Source: Ilyonectria destructans
Taxonomy: Eukaryota > Ascomycota > Sordariomycetes > Hypocreales > Nectriaceae
Assembly (NCBI GenBank): GCA_020740775.1
Contig: JAHEWK010000011.1
Coordinates: 186,001 to 250,000 of the forward strand
DNA: 64,000 bases
Reading direction: 5' to 3'
The notes below the pieces were generated by a model. That model saw only the letters and a program-made list of their open reading frames with translations, did not search any database and had not been told where the DNA came from. Shown here piece after piece: positions 1 through 11,623 of the stretch. The stretch's first letter is position 1. Each line of letters begins with the position of its first letter. A program made the position numbers and the translations under genes.

Positions 1-179
1 GACCACGATCCCGGTCCCCGGGACCCACAGGGCCCCGGCCCCTGTGCGGCGGCGACGGACTGCCGCCTCCGGCAGCAGCCGTCTTCATCATGTATAAAGA
101 CGGGCTCTAGGCCCGTCCTTTAGCTAGAAATCAAGAGCTTTCATCATCATCAGTGTGATCCTATCCACTCAGTGTGACA
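1..179 (-). mobile_element. 5' end of an LTR of a retrotransposon (runs off the left edge)
   Basis: Read on the minus strand from position 179, the sequence begins TGTCACACTGAGTGGATAGG, the TG start expected of an LTR. It carries a TATA-like stretch near 90-96 and a short perfect hairpin near 100-118. It becomes very GC-rich toward the edge. About 75 bases from its start recur at 28493-28566 in the same order, so this is a dispersed repeat and not part of the neighbouring gene. The element body lies outside the window. That it is an LTR is inferred from the TG start and the repetition; the matching CA end is not visible. Confidence 0.5.
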
Positions 180-355
180 TAGAACTACCAGAATATTAGA
201 TTGCTATCAAGGAGTGTAAATAAACCACGTACACCCATAAGAGTCAGATAGATTCCTTGACTGAACTACCTGATAATCTTCAGTCTATTCCAATCCGATC
301 ACAGAGATAAATGGTAATTTTCTGCCAAACAGTGTGAAACTCCAACCGTGGGCTC

Positions 356-1323
356 TCACCAGGCATTGAACCAACGGACGGCCTGCCAGAACGCTTCTTC
401 CTTGCCAAATTTCTGTTCCGGGTCAGATACGTTTGCCCGGACGCCAAAGCCATGAGTTGTTCCAGAGTACAGGTTGACTTGGAATGGCTGTCCAGCCTGG
501 CCAAGCAGGCCCTCAATCTCCAAACGTCGCGCTGGCTCAAGTAGAGAATCAACCTCTAAAGAAATTTGTAAGCATAATCTCTCCTTAAAAAGAAATAACG
601 GTCTCTCTCCATGGTCAATGACTCACCAGCAGCAGCAACACTGGCCGGCCTTTTAATGGCGAGAACCTCATCATCTTGGAGTAAGCTGGGGTGGGCTGCG
701 AATCCGACATCCGCTCCCCTCCCCTCCGCCAGGAAACGGAAGGCGTATCTACCGCCAAAGCAGTACCCAGTCACAGCAACCCGCTTCACGCCCAGCTTGG
801 TACGGATGTACTCGATAGACTTCTCGATAATGGGGTCAGTTACGTTCACATTGTGCTTGCTCAAGAAATCTGCGGCGTCAAAGGTGATGTCGTGAGGGGC
901 GGGAACACCATCAAAGAGGTCAGGCGTGATGGTAAGAAATCCGGCACGAGCGAAACTGTCGGCAAGACTGCGCAAATAAATTGGATTAGTACAAGTTTGA
1001 GGCAGTCGAGGGCTTGGAGGTAGCATACAGTCGGTTTTGGAGTAGCGGAATCCCGAATACATCCGTCAGGTACAAGACAGCTGTATCACTTTGTTGAGGC
1101 CATCTGGGTTGACTGATGTATAGGGTAACTGTCGCGCAACACAAGGTAAGTGATGAGCTTTTTGGTAAATCCTGGAATATTTATATGGCGTACGCCCATC
1201 GTAAACCTCTTCCTTGCCAATTGGCTTTCCATCGTGCTTAATAATCCCTGGAGGTTGTTTGCCGTACAAAGCCGCAACAGCGAGAAAATTACAAAAACCG
1301 ACAAATAATCGCGTGAAGTGCAT
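356..1323 (-). CDS. dienelactone hydrolase family protein
   Basis: This is a predicted 256-residue alpha/beta hydrolase of the dienelactone hydrolase (DLH) family. These enzymes hydrolyse lactones and related esters and are often cytosolic in fungi. Four exons join in frame after removal of introns 1193-1129, 1028-968 and 626-556. The nucleophile motif GYCFGG puts Cys at about residue 145, and the catalytic His lies in THGFGV at about residue 225. LTLYISQP and LYLTDVFGIPLLQNRL are typical of the fungal branch. The N-terminus is hydrophobic (LFVGFCNFLAVAALYG) and might be a secretion signal, which is unusual for this family, so the exact start is less certain. The natural substrate is unknown. 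The LTR end at 1-179 lies downstream of its stop codon. Confidence 0.85.
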
Positions 1324-2089
1324 GTTGAGTCAGCCTTTTCAGTGAAAAAGAGAAGATGGGAGGTAGAGATTGATCATTTCGGAGGGGGCGGTGAGTTAAT
1401 ATCTCTAATGGAACCGGCCAGTCCTACTCCGTGTAGTCGTGGCCTTGTTTAATGACGCCATGCCAAGATGCGGCGTTAACGGGGCTTACCACCTCACCCA
1501 TGTTGTTTATGATGCTGGAACTAACCATATCGATCGAACGTAGAGCGCGGACGGCGTTTACTGCTATATCCGGCACTTCTCAGTCCTGGATCATTCTGCC
1601 GGCGTTCCCGCAAAGATTACCAATCAAGTCGATCAATCCTACATCTGGAGGAATATCCGGAAGACCTAGGCATCTTGGCATGCAAGACAAAAGTTAAACG
1701 GCCTCTGCCAAATACTGCAATTGATCCCTGTTTCCTTCATCGACATAAAACCCCTCTCTGGAAAAGAGGGGGCCGGAAGCATCCTAGATCAAGATAATCA
1801 TCATCTTTGGTCTCCACACCACTCGATTAAGCAGTCATCCCCGGGATTAAATATGCCGTACGCTATCCAACAATAATTAATCATAGTTATAAGCTAGTAA
1901 CCTTAATCACTCCCGCCGAACATCTGCTGAACATCCGATGGCGTTCGTTAGCTGCTGTGCCTCACGCTCACTCACCTAAATAGTCAACGGCTATCTGGGG
2001 CTTGGCATTCGAGGACTGGGGCACGTTAGTGGCGGAAATCAAGTGGCCCATCGCCACTACTTGCCCTGATCTGTAACACCGCAATCACG
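1324..2089. other. intergenic, with a short coding relic on the minus strand
   Basis: No intact gene is seen. On the minus strand about 85 codons at 1424-1678 read as protein-like sequence (for example DIPPDVGLIDLIGN and NNMGEVVSPVN) broken by one internal stop and ending in TAG. I do not recognise the family. The rest shows no clear signal. Confidence 0.4.
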
Positions 2090-2970
2090 GAAGGACGGGA
2101 TCTCCAGTCTCGCCGATCTCTTCTACTTGCTATATACAGAGCTTATCAATTGCCACGGCAATCTCTGGGGATAGTTCGCCTACGCCGACGGCACTGCCCT
2201 TATATATGTCAGACTAAATCTAGAGGCAGATGACGCACAAAGTCACAAAGTACGTCGAAGAGCTCATGGTCCAGGGTGCAGAAAACGGAATATCGTACGA
2301 CCTTGAGAATCAGACATTTCTCCCTGGCTACTGCGAAACAGCGCCGCATGTACGCCACGACGACGTGCTAAAGTGACTCGAGAAAGCGATGAGATAGCTC
2401 GGCATTTGGCCTGACAGTTGTCTCACTTTCGAAACACGCCAGAAAATGGACGGGTAACGCGGAGCCCGTCCCTTTCCATATACAAGGATTAAAGAACACT
2501 AAACATGGACTCTGCCCAAACAATTCAGAGAGCGGTAAGAGTTTATGTCAAGCCAATCCTACTAAATGGATCCGAGTCATGGTTCACATAAGCCAACTGT
2601 CCGCGATGGCGAGAGCTATCTGAAGAAGGCCCATCGAAAACGCAACACGTGGCAAATGGTATGAGCAAGAGCTTGAACCGATCTATACGGAGGATTTTAC
2701 TAATATGGAGAATAACGCACATTTCTATCCTTCACAAAGAAATCGGCGCACCGCCAGCGTTGCAACGATTGGAAGCCTGTTGCACGTTTCGCCGAGCGCC
2801 TTTAGTCTCTGCACGATGCTTACCCACATTTGAAGCGCATAGTAGAGCACAATCTCATCCAGCCATCCAAGCGATGAACTTCAACTACTAGCTAGTACCC
2901 AAATTTGTTTCAACCCGGCTCCAGCGAACCAATCAACTGCTCCTGAATTGCTCTCGACCTGCCTCACTTC
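2090..2970 (+). mobile_element. degenerate LINE (Tad1-type) reverse transcriptase relic
   Basis: Fragments in several frames match the order of a fungal Tad1/I-clade LINE reverse transcriptase. First comes a GSPVSPI stretch (motif B), then FAYAD followed by G (the YADD active site, broken) and THKVTKYVEELMVQGAENG. Further on are AVRVYVKPILLNGSESW, an EEGPSKTQHVANGMSKSLNR stretch and ILHKEIGAPPALQRLEACC. Stops and frameshifts separate the pieces, so no active protein can be made. ORF1, endonuclease and RNase H were not found intact. The family call rests on remembered motifs. The decay is consistent with old RIP or drift. Confidence 0.7.
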
Positions 2971-3195
2971 TGCGACTGTACACAGCTAGCAAATAGCTCG
3001 TCTCCAGATAGCTTCAAAGGAAGACTCGGCGACATAATTTCCGCATTGACTGGAGTGGAAATCTCCAAATACACGAGGTTAAAGCCTGGTAGCTGTAGTA
3101 TGGTTGTTGTTCAGCGTTTTACTCGATTAGCTGTTTCACCCACTTGTGATGCATATCATAGGCTACTACAGATATCATACACTATAGCTAAAGTG

Positions 3196-4337
3196 CTAAT
3201 TACTTATATCAACTGTGGTGGTAACTGTCTTGACGATTCCTGTTTCACTCGTGCCTGAACATGAATCATTATACGACTCCCCTCTCTCTATCGACGAAGA
3301 CAACGATGCGCAACCCCGAGGAGTAATGCGCGTGACACGAATTGATTGGGTGTTCCTTCGAGATTCTGTCAGTGCCATTGATGGCAGTGGTAAATTATCT
3401 GTCGAGGAAAGCCGCTCGCCGCGGATTGCTCTCCTGTTCGAAAGGTGGTAGGAATTGCTTTGCGTCTGTTGAGAGAATGCTACCTTAGAAGCCAGCATAT
3501 CGATGCTGTTGAGCACTTAATTAGTCTTCCTAGATCGTAATAACAAGTGGGCAAGGTACTGACAAAAGAATAACCGGAAAGAGGCATTCGAGTGAGTACA
3601 GAAAGACGTCAATTTGACTTGAAGTGCTAACTGCTCCACTGATTGGAGGTTGAAAAAGAAAGGTGATCGCTCTCGCCACACCAATGAGTGCCAGTAATGC
3701 GAGTCGCATTTCTGTACTTCGCATGAGATGTTTCATGAAATCTGATCCGAGTGAAGCTTGTTCCCTTTTATTTTTAGCTGCTGCAAACGTGTGTAGCAGG
3801 AAAAAAGCACTGAGACACTCCACAGTCGCCAACGACATGAAGTAGCCGACGTGTGCTCCATTTACGATGGTCTTAAATATCTGGTCGCCTTGAAGGATGG
3901 ACTTGATCCGGTAGGCCAACAAGATCAATCTTGCCATCAAAACGCACAGCATAAAGACCCAGAAGAGGGCCAAGAAAACCAGTCGCTTCCGGTTCCTCAA
4001 GACTTGAGAGAGAATAGCGTAACTATAAAAAGACAGCCCAGCCTCTTGGACCTTTGATGGGTGTGTCAGTCCGAGGGGTGCGGCACCAAGAAGATCGACT
4101 TACCATCCACAAGATGTCCGCAACAGCGTACGCGCTTGCCGTGCTCGCTTTGCCGGAGTCCATGTACCAAGCATAGTAGCATAGACCATTAGCGACTGCA
4201 CTCGCGGCAGAGACGACGATAGGAACCGCGGAGAGGAATGTCAGCTTTGTAACGCCAACGACAATCCAGGCAAAGAAGAAATTTGCCAGGCCGATGGTGC
4301 TCAGGATCGACCAGCTGGTTTCGTAATAAACGGCCAT
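3196..4337 (-). CDS. seven-helix integral membrane protein with cytoplasmic tail, unknown function
   Basis: Three exons (introns 4103-4052 and 3563-3506, the second with a clear CTAAT branch point) encode about 343 residues. The first 245 residues hold roughly seven hydrophobic helices. Between helices 3 and 4 is the stretch DILWMVQEAGLSFYSY, which I associate with a conserved fungal membrane-protein family without an assigned role. The last 100 residues are hydrophilic and rich in Ser, Thr and Arg, resembling a regulated tail. There is no CFEM domain, so it is not a classic Pth11 receptor. Skipping either intron breaks the frame, which supports the model. Function is unknown; a sensory or transport role is speculation. 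Confidence 0.7.
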
Positions 4338-5725
4338 GATGAAGACATCAGTGACCTGGCATCATTGCTACGATCTAGATCAGGAAAACGGAGTGGATTT
4401 CTGGAGTGGGCCGGTCCTGTATATTATCTAAGTTCAAATAGCACCTGATGGCTAAAAGGATTTGCTCTGCAAGGTACCTGGGGCCCCGCGTTTTCCGACC
4501 CCAGGTTTCAGCTCTTATCCCTCCCTGTCCGCAATGTCGATCTTCGGAGCGTCTGTTGGAGCTAGTTGTTGTCCCATGGAAAGTGTAAATACGGGTTGCC
4601 CAAGAAAGTGTCTAAGAATGGGAAACGAGCGGTTGGGCTTTTACAGAAAGTATGGTATCCACCGGAGTAATCTCACACGTGTGTCCTTTAGGTGAAACAG
4701 TATGGTGTTTTCGGAATCGAGCGGCGCTACCACTTCTTCCAGTGGGAGGGAGCAAGTATTCAACCCTGATTTAGCCGCCTTTCCTTTCAGAGTAAGAGAA
4801 GTATCAAAAGCTTGGCTTAATTGGGCTGGCTAGTGGGGCCGGCGCGGTGGGTGAATACCAATTGCCTCCTCCTGTAGGTTAGCAAGTCGCAGCGCCTTGA
4901 CTTTCAATCAATGCGAGTCCGCAGGCAGGCCAAATGAATGCTATGTACACGCTCGTTACCTACTAAAGCGTCCAAGATCTTACGCTTAGTCCCTGTCTAT
5001 TGCCACGGGGTCTATGATCATTATCTGTCTCGTCATGCACAGTTAGTGACAAAGATTGTAACTGAGTCACAGGGGTACGGTCAAGTCCCAAAGAAAAGGG
5101 CAAGTATCGAGACCTTCAAGCTGACGAAGCAGTCATTCAAAATCTAAAGGTATCTCGGCTGCGGAGCACGGAGTACGTGATGGCTTGTTGTTCTGGGTGG
5201 CTGGAGTTACGACGCAACTTGGAGCCCCTGACACGAGTCCGGTGGATCGAGTCCGGTGGGAGGCCACCAAGTCGAGCATGAGGCTTGCGCTTATGTACAA
5301 GGGCGCTACATGATCCCGGTGGGAGAAGACATTGTTTGTGCTCGTATGACCGCCACCAGTAAACACCGGTGGGATAATTAACTCTCATTTGCCAGTCAAG
5401 CCCGGCTCCAAGTGCCCCTTTCATCGGGAAATGCACTACACATTGAGAGGGCAAAGTCAACTGACATGTTCCGGAGCGGTAGATGAAGCGCCACTTGATC
5501 GCATTGGAGCGCTTCTGATGCTTTCCCCGCGCGACTCAAGGATTTGGCCACCATCTCCAAATCTAGCCCTTGAATCCCCGTGGGGTCAGCACATGTTTGA
5601 GGGGATGCCGCCTTGACGAGCCACGAGTACATATATCCTATGTCGCAGACTGATCAACATGGTTCTTATTGCAGTCACGTTCGACAACGCCAACCACCCA
5701 TTGTCCTCCTCACCAACTTCCAACC
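4338..5725. other. intergenic; shared 5' region of two divergent genes
   Basis: No coding sequence is convincing. The motif CGGTGGGA or a close variant occurs four times between about 5240 and 5375, upstream of the MFS permease. It could be a regulator site, but this is only pattern spotting. Confidence 0.35.
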
Positions 5726-7678
5726 ATGACGAGCGACAAAGTGATTGCGACCGAGCACGAGCTCGAAGATTTTGATCTCAATGATCCAAGAACTCTTGAG
5801 CTCATCCAACGCGCTCAAGATGCCGACGCTGCTGACAAGCAGCTCACCATTCGCCAAGCTCTGAAGAAGTACAAGAAGGCTGTTTTGTGGGCTGCGTTGC
5901 TCTCTGTCAGCTTAATCATGGAAGGCTACGATCTAGTCATGGTACGTCGATGCGATCAGATGCATCAATTGAAACCACGGCGGGATTTCTAACCAACGCC
6001 TGCGTCTCTTAGATCGGCTCCTTCTACGGCCAAGAACAGTTTCAGCAGCATTTCGGCACATACAGCGCAGTCGAAGGGAAAAAGGTCATCACTCCCGCCT
6101 GGCAGTCAGGTCTTTCGAACTCGGCCCAAGTCGGACAACTAGCTGGTCTTTTGATCAATGCATACTCGCAGGACCGCTTCGGTGCTCGGTTGACTATGAT
6201 GGTTTTTATGGCCTGGCTAGTCGGTACGATTTTTATTGTTGCCTTCGCTCCTTCACTGTCCGTTCTGGCATTCGGCGAGGCTTTATGCGGCATTGCTTGG
6301 GGAGTTTTCCAGGTAAGTTATCCATCCCCAGCTCTAGAGTGCGGGCATTGCAACTAACGGATTATGACTTAGACTCTGTCTACTACATACGCCTGCGAAG
6401 TTGTTCCCACGATTCTTCGTCCTTATGTTACCGCTTGGGTCTGTATGTGTTGGGGATTTGGAATTCTCCTCTCATCTGGCGTTGTTCGGGCGACTTTGAG
6501 TATCGAAGGCAATCTTGCATGGAAATTGCCATTTTATTTCCAATGGATATGGCCAGTACCGTTGTTCTTTGTGGCCTATTTTGCCCCAGAATCGCCTTGG
6601 AATGCCGTCCGGCGCGGCAAGATCGACCTTGCAAAACAAAGCCTGAGAAGGCTCGCGTCAGATTCACCAGACAAGGAGGGCGTGGTCGAGGCGAGCTTGG
6701 CTTATATCAGGCATACGACAGCCCTTGAGAAAGCCGAGACTGGAGGAGCGTCACTGTTGGAGTGCTTCAGGGGAACCAATCTGCGCCGGACAGAGATCGT
6801 AAGAACCCATTGGCATTCAACGGGAGTCGAGTAACGCTAACCTTCATACGCCAGAACTGTGTTGTATGGGCCGCGCAAATCCTTTGCGGCAATGCCATCC
6901 TCGGCTTCGTCATTGTCTTCCTTCAGGCAGCAGGTTGGTCCGCGGTCCAATCATTCAACTTGAACATCTCCCTTTCCGCATGCTACATCATTGGTGGTAT
7001 GATCTGCTGGGCTCTTTTCCCTCATTTTGGACGAGCGACAATCTACATGTCCGGCCTGGCGTTCATGTTCTGTTGCCTCTTAGCCATCGGTGGCCTCGGG
7101 TGGTCAACAAGCAAAGATGCATACCTTGCTATCGGCCTGCTGTTCGTTGTTTCGACTCTTTGCAACATGATTACCATTGGACCGGTTTGCTATCCGATCG
7201 TGGCCGAGACACCATCTGGAAGACTTAGGTACAAGACGATTGTCATCGGCAGATTCGTGTATAACCTTACGGCCATCTTCAATAACGCTGTTACACCACG
7301 CATGATCTCTGCTTCTGGTATGTCCCCTTTTATTGGATCATGACATCTCACAGACAGCGCCGCATGCTAATCAATGATTTAGGCTGGGGCTGGGGTGCAA
7401 AGACCGGTCTCTTCTATGCTGGAACAAACCTACTCTGCTTCATCTGGTGTTGGTTTCGCCTCCCGGAAACAAAGGATCGCACTTTTGGAGAGATTGATAT
7501 CTTATTCGAAAACCGCGTGCCAGCAAGAAAATTCAAGCATACCCAAGTCGACCGTAAGCACATGATCTCGCCTAACATGTTTACCCAGAACGCTAACTAA
7601 CTTGCTCTATTAGAATTTGCCCAGTATAGTAATTATATTCAGGAAAAGGTAGGCCCAACGGTGGAAGAAGTTCAGTAA
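5726..7678 (+). CDS. MFS alpha-glucoside (maltose-type) permease
   Basis: Six exons (introns 5942-6012, 6313-6372, 6799-6854, 7318-7382 and 7554-7613) give a 546-residue MFS protein of the fungal alpha-glucoside:H+ symporter type. Residues such as LIMEGYDLVM in helix 1 and ATLSIEGNLAWKLPF with FAPESPW before the central loop support this. The C-terminal PETKDRTFGEIDILFENRVP is the strongest indicator of the maltose-permease subgroup. It probably imports maltose or other alpha-glucosides across the plasma membrane. The length is normal and the reading frame is clean. No alpha-glucosidase gene lies next to it, so the substrate is inferred from family only. Confidence 0.88.
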
Positions 7679-8626
7679 CGCAGTGGCTCGCATCATGACG
7701 AGATACTCACTGGCGACGACTCGGGAGATGTGGCCTGGCAATACGGCTACCCGCGCCGCAATAGGGTAGAGCGTCGTTTCGAGGGCCGGCAGTCCCCATG
7801 GAATGATGTATTCCCAAGAGCCCCTAATAAACACACCTAGTATATGTACACGTTCATTCAGCACTGTCATAGACGCTTAGTTGCCTCAGCTATTACTACA
7901 CTTGGTTACCTAGAGCTGCCGTTTTCACATCTTACCAAACATATCCGGAGTGCATGCTTATTGTGTTATTACACTTCTCTGTTACCGGCTCTAATATCTA
8001 GAGGCGCAGCATTCATAATCTAAAACGCATAATTCAGGAGTTTTATAAAAACCCAGGACTCAACACCACTGCTGGTCAATAGGCGTGACAACCTCGCTGC
8101 CTTAAATAACGCCTCTCCCATTTGTGTGGTGGCCGTAGAGCTAACACGCAAGTCTGGGACGGATCTCCCTATCTTCGCTGTCAGTTACTTCTGCAACGAG
8201 CACCGGCCTGCGCCAAAATATAATCATCCCGCAGCACATCGTTCGTCGGCGGTCAGAATAATCATTGACAAGATATCCCTCTACGAGACGTAACGGCTAA
8301 GTGATGTCACGGACTTGGTGATGGGCAAGCTTATGCGGCTAGCCAGGCTGGTAGGTGACAAGGGACAGGCCTTCAAATGCTAGTAACTTACCAAAACCGC
8401 GCTTTAAGAGTATTCAAGCACTTCACAGGCCACTGTCTGGATTTGCCGGAGCACATTATGCTGAATGACTTCGCGGTGAGGACAATCTCAACGATGGGGG
8501 ACTAAATAGCCTTGAGGCTGAATCCATTCGCCGTATTCTATTTGCGTCTGATTTCTCGCGCGACATAACAACGGACGTGAGGTGGCCGGATGACGCATAA
8601 AAAACGCCGAAGCGATATCCAGTACT
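7679..8626. other. intergenic, no supported gene
   Basis: Between two genes that end toward each other. A few protein-like fragments near 8330-8510 are broken by stops and are not recognised. No repeat or RNA gene was identified. Confidence 0.4.
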
Positions 8627-10669
8627 TCAGACTAAAACAAACCACTCACTGTCCGCATCCGATCCTGGATTCCCGAGCTCCATGTCCATTATACCATCCA
8701 CATAAGCGGGACCAACATATCTAAAACCATTAGTTAACGGCCGGATAACCCCTGCAACATCGCAGCCCTCGAACAAGACGACTATGTCACCATCCGTCAG
8801 AGTGTGTGTCCCCATGCCCATGTAACCGCTCTCCGTACGAAACATGGTCTGCCAGATCGAGCCGAAGATTCGCGTAATGGCCAGGTTGCATCCTGCCATG
8901 AGGCTAAGGAACTCATCCTGCTGACGGTTGAGAGAGCCGTTTGGCAGGCTTGCTAATGTAGTAAAACGCGTGCGGTTTTCCGATGCAGACATATCAACCA
9001 GAACAGCTAGATAGCGTACCATGTCTTCAAATGGCACTGGGGGAAATTTGTCCGAGATCTTGTTTGTCAGAACCCGTGTCATGTGCTCCATAGCTGCCTC
9101 GCGGCCAGAAGCTTTGGGGAGGCCCTCGACAACCGCAAGCCAGCTGCTGATACAGTCGATGAGGCTGTCAGCGTACTGCATTGTATTTGTCTCTGATCCC
9201 CCGAGAAGGCTGGTATAGGAGTCCGTTATCCAGGGCTTTCCAACAGCAGATATCGTGTTAAGGCGGCGGCCTCTCACCGTGAGTCCCATGTCACCTGGCC
9301 CAAGACGGTATTGACACTGGGTCGAATCCGAGATCTTGATGCTTTCCCTCGCACCCACAGGACAAATTGTAGGCGGGCTCGACAGGGACCATTTGCTCAT
9401 GCAGCCCGAGAAGTTGGGTACCCAGGATGGGAGCCCATCGGCCCAGGCAGAAGTTTCTGTAGTCACCGACAAGAATTCAAGACTTTTATCGTAATGCAGA
9501 ATAGCCTTGGCTGCTTCAGTGTAGACGACGGCTAGCGACTTTTGATAGTCTGGTGCTGGCAACTCGTAGCCGAGCCTCTTGCATATACCGTACATCCCGA
9601 AGACCTTGTCCTCTGGTCTCGTGGCCTCAAGGAGCATGCCTGGTACCACTAGCAGGCTTAGAAGGGAAGTGAATTTCTCTGTGGGATCATGCTCTTCTCT
9701 CCAGCTGATCAATTCCTTGACGCGGCTATGAAATTCGAGATATGATCGCCAGTGCCGCGCCAAAGGGTTGACGTCGAGCTTCGAGTAAGGAATCTTAGTG
9801 AAGTCGGCGCCCAGCACAATAAGTTCAAATCGTATGAGATGAGTACCACAGTAGAACATGACCTGTTTGGCGAGGGCAACCTCTTGCACCACCTAGACGG
9901 GCTGTTGTTAGTCGAGTATGTCCTGTTAGATGATCATTTTGAGTCTCCTTACCCAAGTGCGCCTGAACCACTGCAGGCGAAAGACACCATGCAATTTCCC
10001 ATATGGAAATTCGGGAGTCGCCACTATTAACTCTCATTTAGTCACCACGTTTTAACAAGGTCTAGGGTACTTACTCAACGCATTATCAGCCAGCCTGTCG
10101 TACTTCTTTCGGAATACCTCCCCGACACTTGCTCCAATCATGGCCAGTGATAGACTTTTCAGAGACTTGCAAGCTGCATCGGAGGCTGCATCGCCCTCGC
10201 CCAAGTGCACATTTACCTGGGTGGCGTTCCTGTAAATCTGGTCCATCATGGCTACTTGCAAGCCCCGCTCCTTGAGTGCGTCGGGAGCATTAGACTGGTT
10301 GATACAGATTGAGTCAACCCAGATATGCCTTCCAAGCTTGCCACGCAGCATGCGACGCAGCGCAGAGGCGCAGTTGGCTGTGATGTTGAGCGACTGGCCG
10401 TCGATGATGATTTCCTCGGAGAGCGTCGAGTCGCCCCAGCAATACGACAGCGCAAAATACTCCGGGGGGCTGTGGATAGAGGCTTCAATGAGAGATCCAC
10501 GCAGCTGAATTTGGCTGTAGTCCCCGTTGGCATCTCTGAAACTGTTCTGGAGGCGAAGGATCCGGAAGTTGGACGCGTTTTGGAGCGGTGTGTACTCAAA
10601 AGGACCGCCGCTGCTCTCGCCGATATCTGGCGTCTTGGAGCGCCCAAGGAGGCGCCTGAGCCGGTTCAT
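8627..10669 (-). CDS. HET-domain (heterokaryon incompatibility-type) protein
   Basis: Three exons (introns 10074-10024 and 9952-9893) encode 643 residues. The N-terminal HET domain is clear: YFALSYCWGD at residues 71-80, then HIWVDSICINQ at about 115-125. QWFRRTWVVQEV follows and is rebuilt exactly across the second intron. The C-terminal half resembles the long, poorly conserved tail of fungal HET proteins, with LPSWVPNFS and a late DGDIVVLFEGCDVAGVIRP segment. HET-domain proteins act in allorecognition and programmed cell death; the partner cannot be told from sequence. No NACHT or WD40 repeats are present. An AT-rich, RIP-like tract lies upstream. Confidence 0.9.
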
Positions 10670-11623
10670 GACGAGGCTACTTTTCCAGACACTGAGGTGA
10701 AGGGGGCCACTGATAGTTGCAGTTGGAGAGAGACGCGGGCAGCAAAAAGTTCAAAGTCGTTCGGGATAATTGATGACCCATGCTAAGTTATCCCCACCTA
10801 CAGTCACGTCAGCTGATGGCGCAAGGGGCTTGGCAGACAGATTCCCCGCATAATGCAAGGCGAATGTACAAATTGAAGACTGATGAAGCTCCACCACTTG
10901 TTTTTATTATTATACTGTTGTAAAACGTAACGTGGATATAATATTGAATCTTTATAATAAAGTTATTATATACTAATCTTTAATTGACCAATAGGGATAG
11001 GATTGAGTCAGACTAGGACCCCAGGCTTTATGTGTTTTAGAACCTCTAGCCTAGCAAATACACACAATTACAATATACTAATCTTTACTATAAGCTTTAA
11101 TTTAACTCCTCTATCATTAACTCTTCTATCTATAGTTAGCGACCTTGCCATCTGCAGGTAATAACCTTAAGACAATAATCTTATTCTGGGCAATGTAATA
11201 TAAGAGGGACTGATATCTCTTCATAGAGAGGCCAACTTCCCTTCCAATCGTTATTTAATCCATCAAACATATAAGATAACAATTATCCGCGAAGCTCTTT
11301 ACAAGAACAGCTATGTATACCAGGCAAATATGGGCGTTGGGGATCTTGGGGCGTTCTGGAAATTGAGTTGTCGGATCTATGACTCTTAGTTGATAAAGGC
11401 TAGATTGGTTGCAGGGTGAAAAGGTTAGACATGATTCTGGCAGACGGAAAAAGATGAGCTTGAAATCCAAACGTGAGCCTTGGCAATTGTAAAATATACA
11501 TTAAAAATGTAGTAAATTCAAACATGAGTTTCCCTCATCGAGAGATTTATAGATACCATATAACTTTTATTTATTTAATTATATTGAGTAAAGCAATAGA
11601 AAAAACCAAATATATTCTCCCTA
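10670..11623. other. AT-rich, RIP-like intergenic tract
   Basis: About 10890-11260 and 11480-11620 are strikingly AT-rich compared with the flanks and carry no ORF of note. The 15-mer ATATACTAATCTTTA occurs twice (about 10967 and 11073). The end at about 11555-11615 resembles the reverse complement of 27165-27240 around ATATTGAGTAAAGC. This fits mutated transposon debris, but the source element cannot be identified. Confidence 0.45.

Noticed and set aside
1060..1090. Apparent frameshift in the dienelactone hydrolase gene
   Set aside because: Placing an intron at 1193-1129 (GTACGC...GACAG) restores one frame through LYISQP and YLTDVFGIPLL, so the gene is intact.
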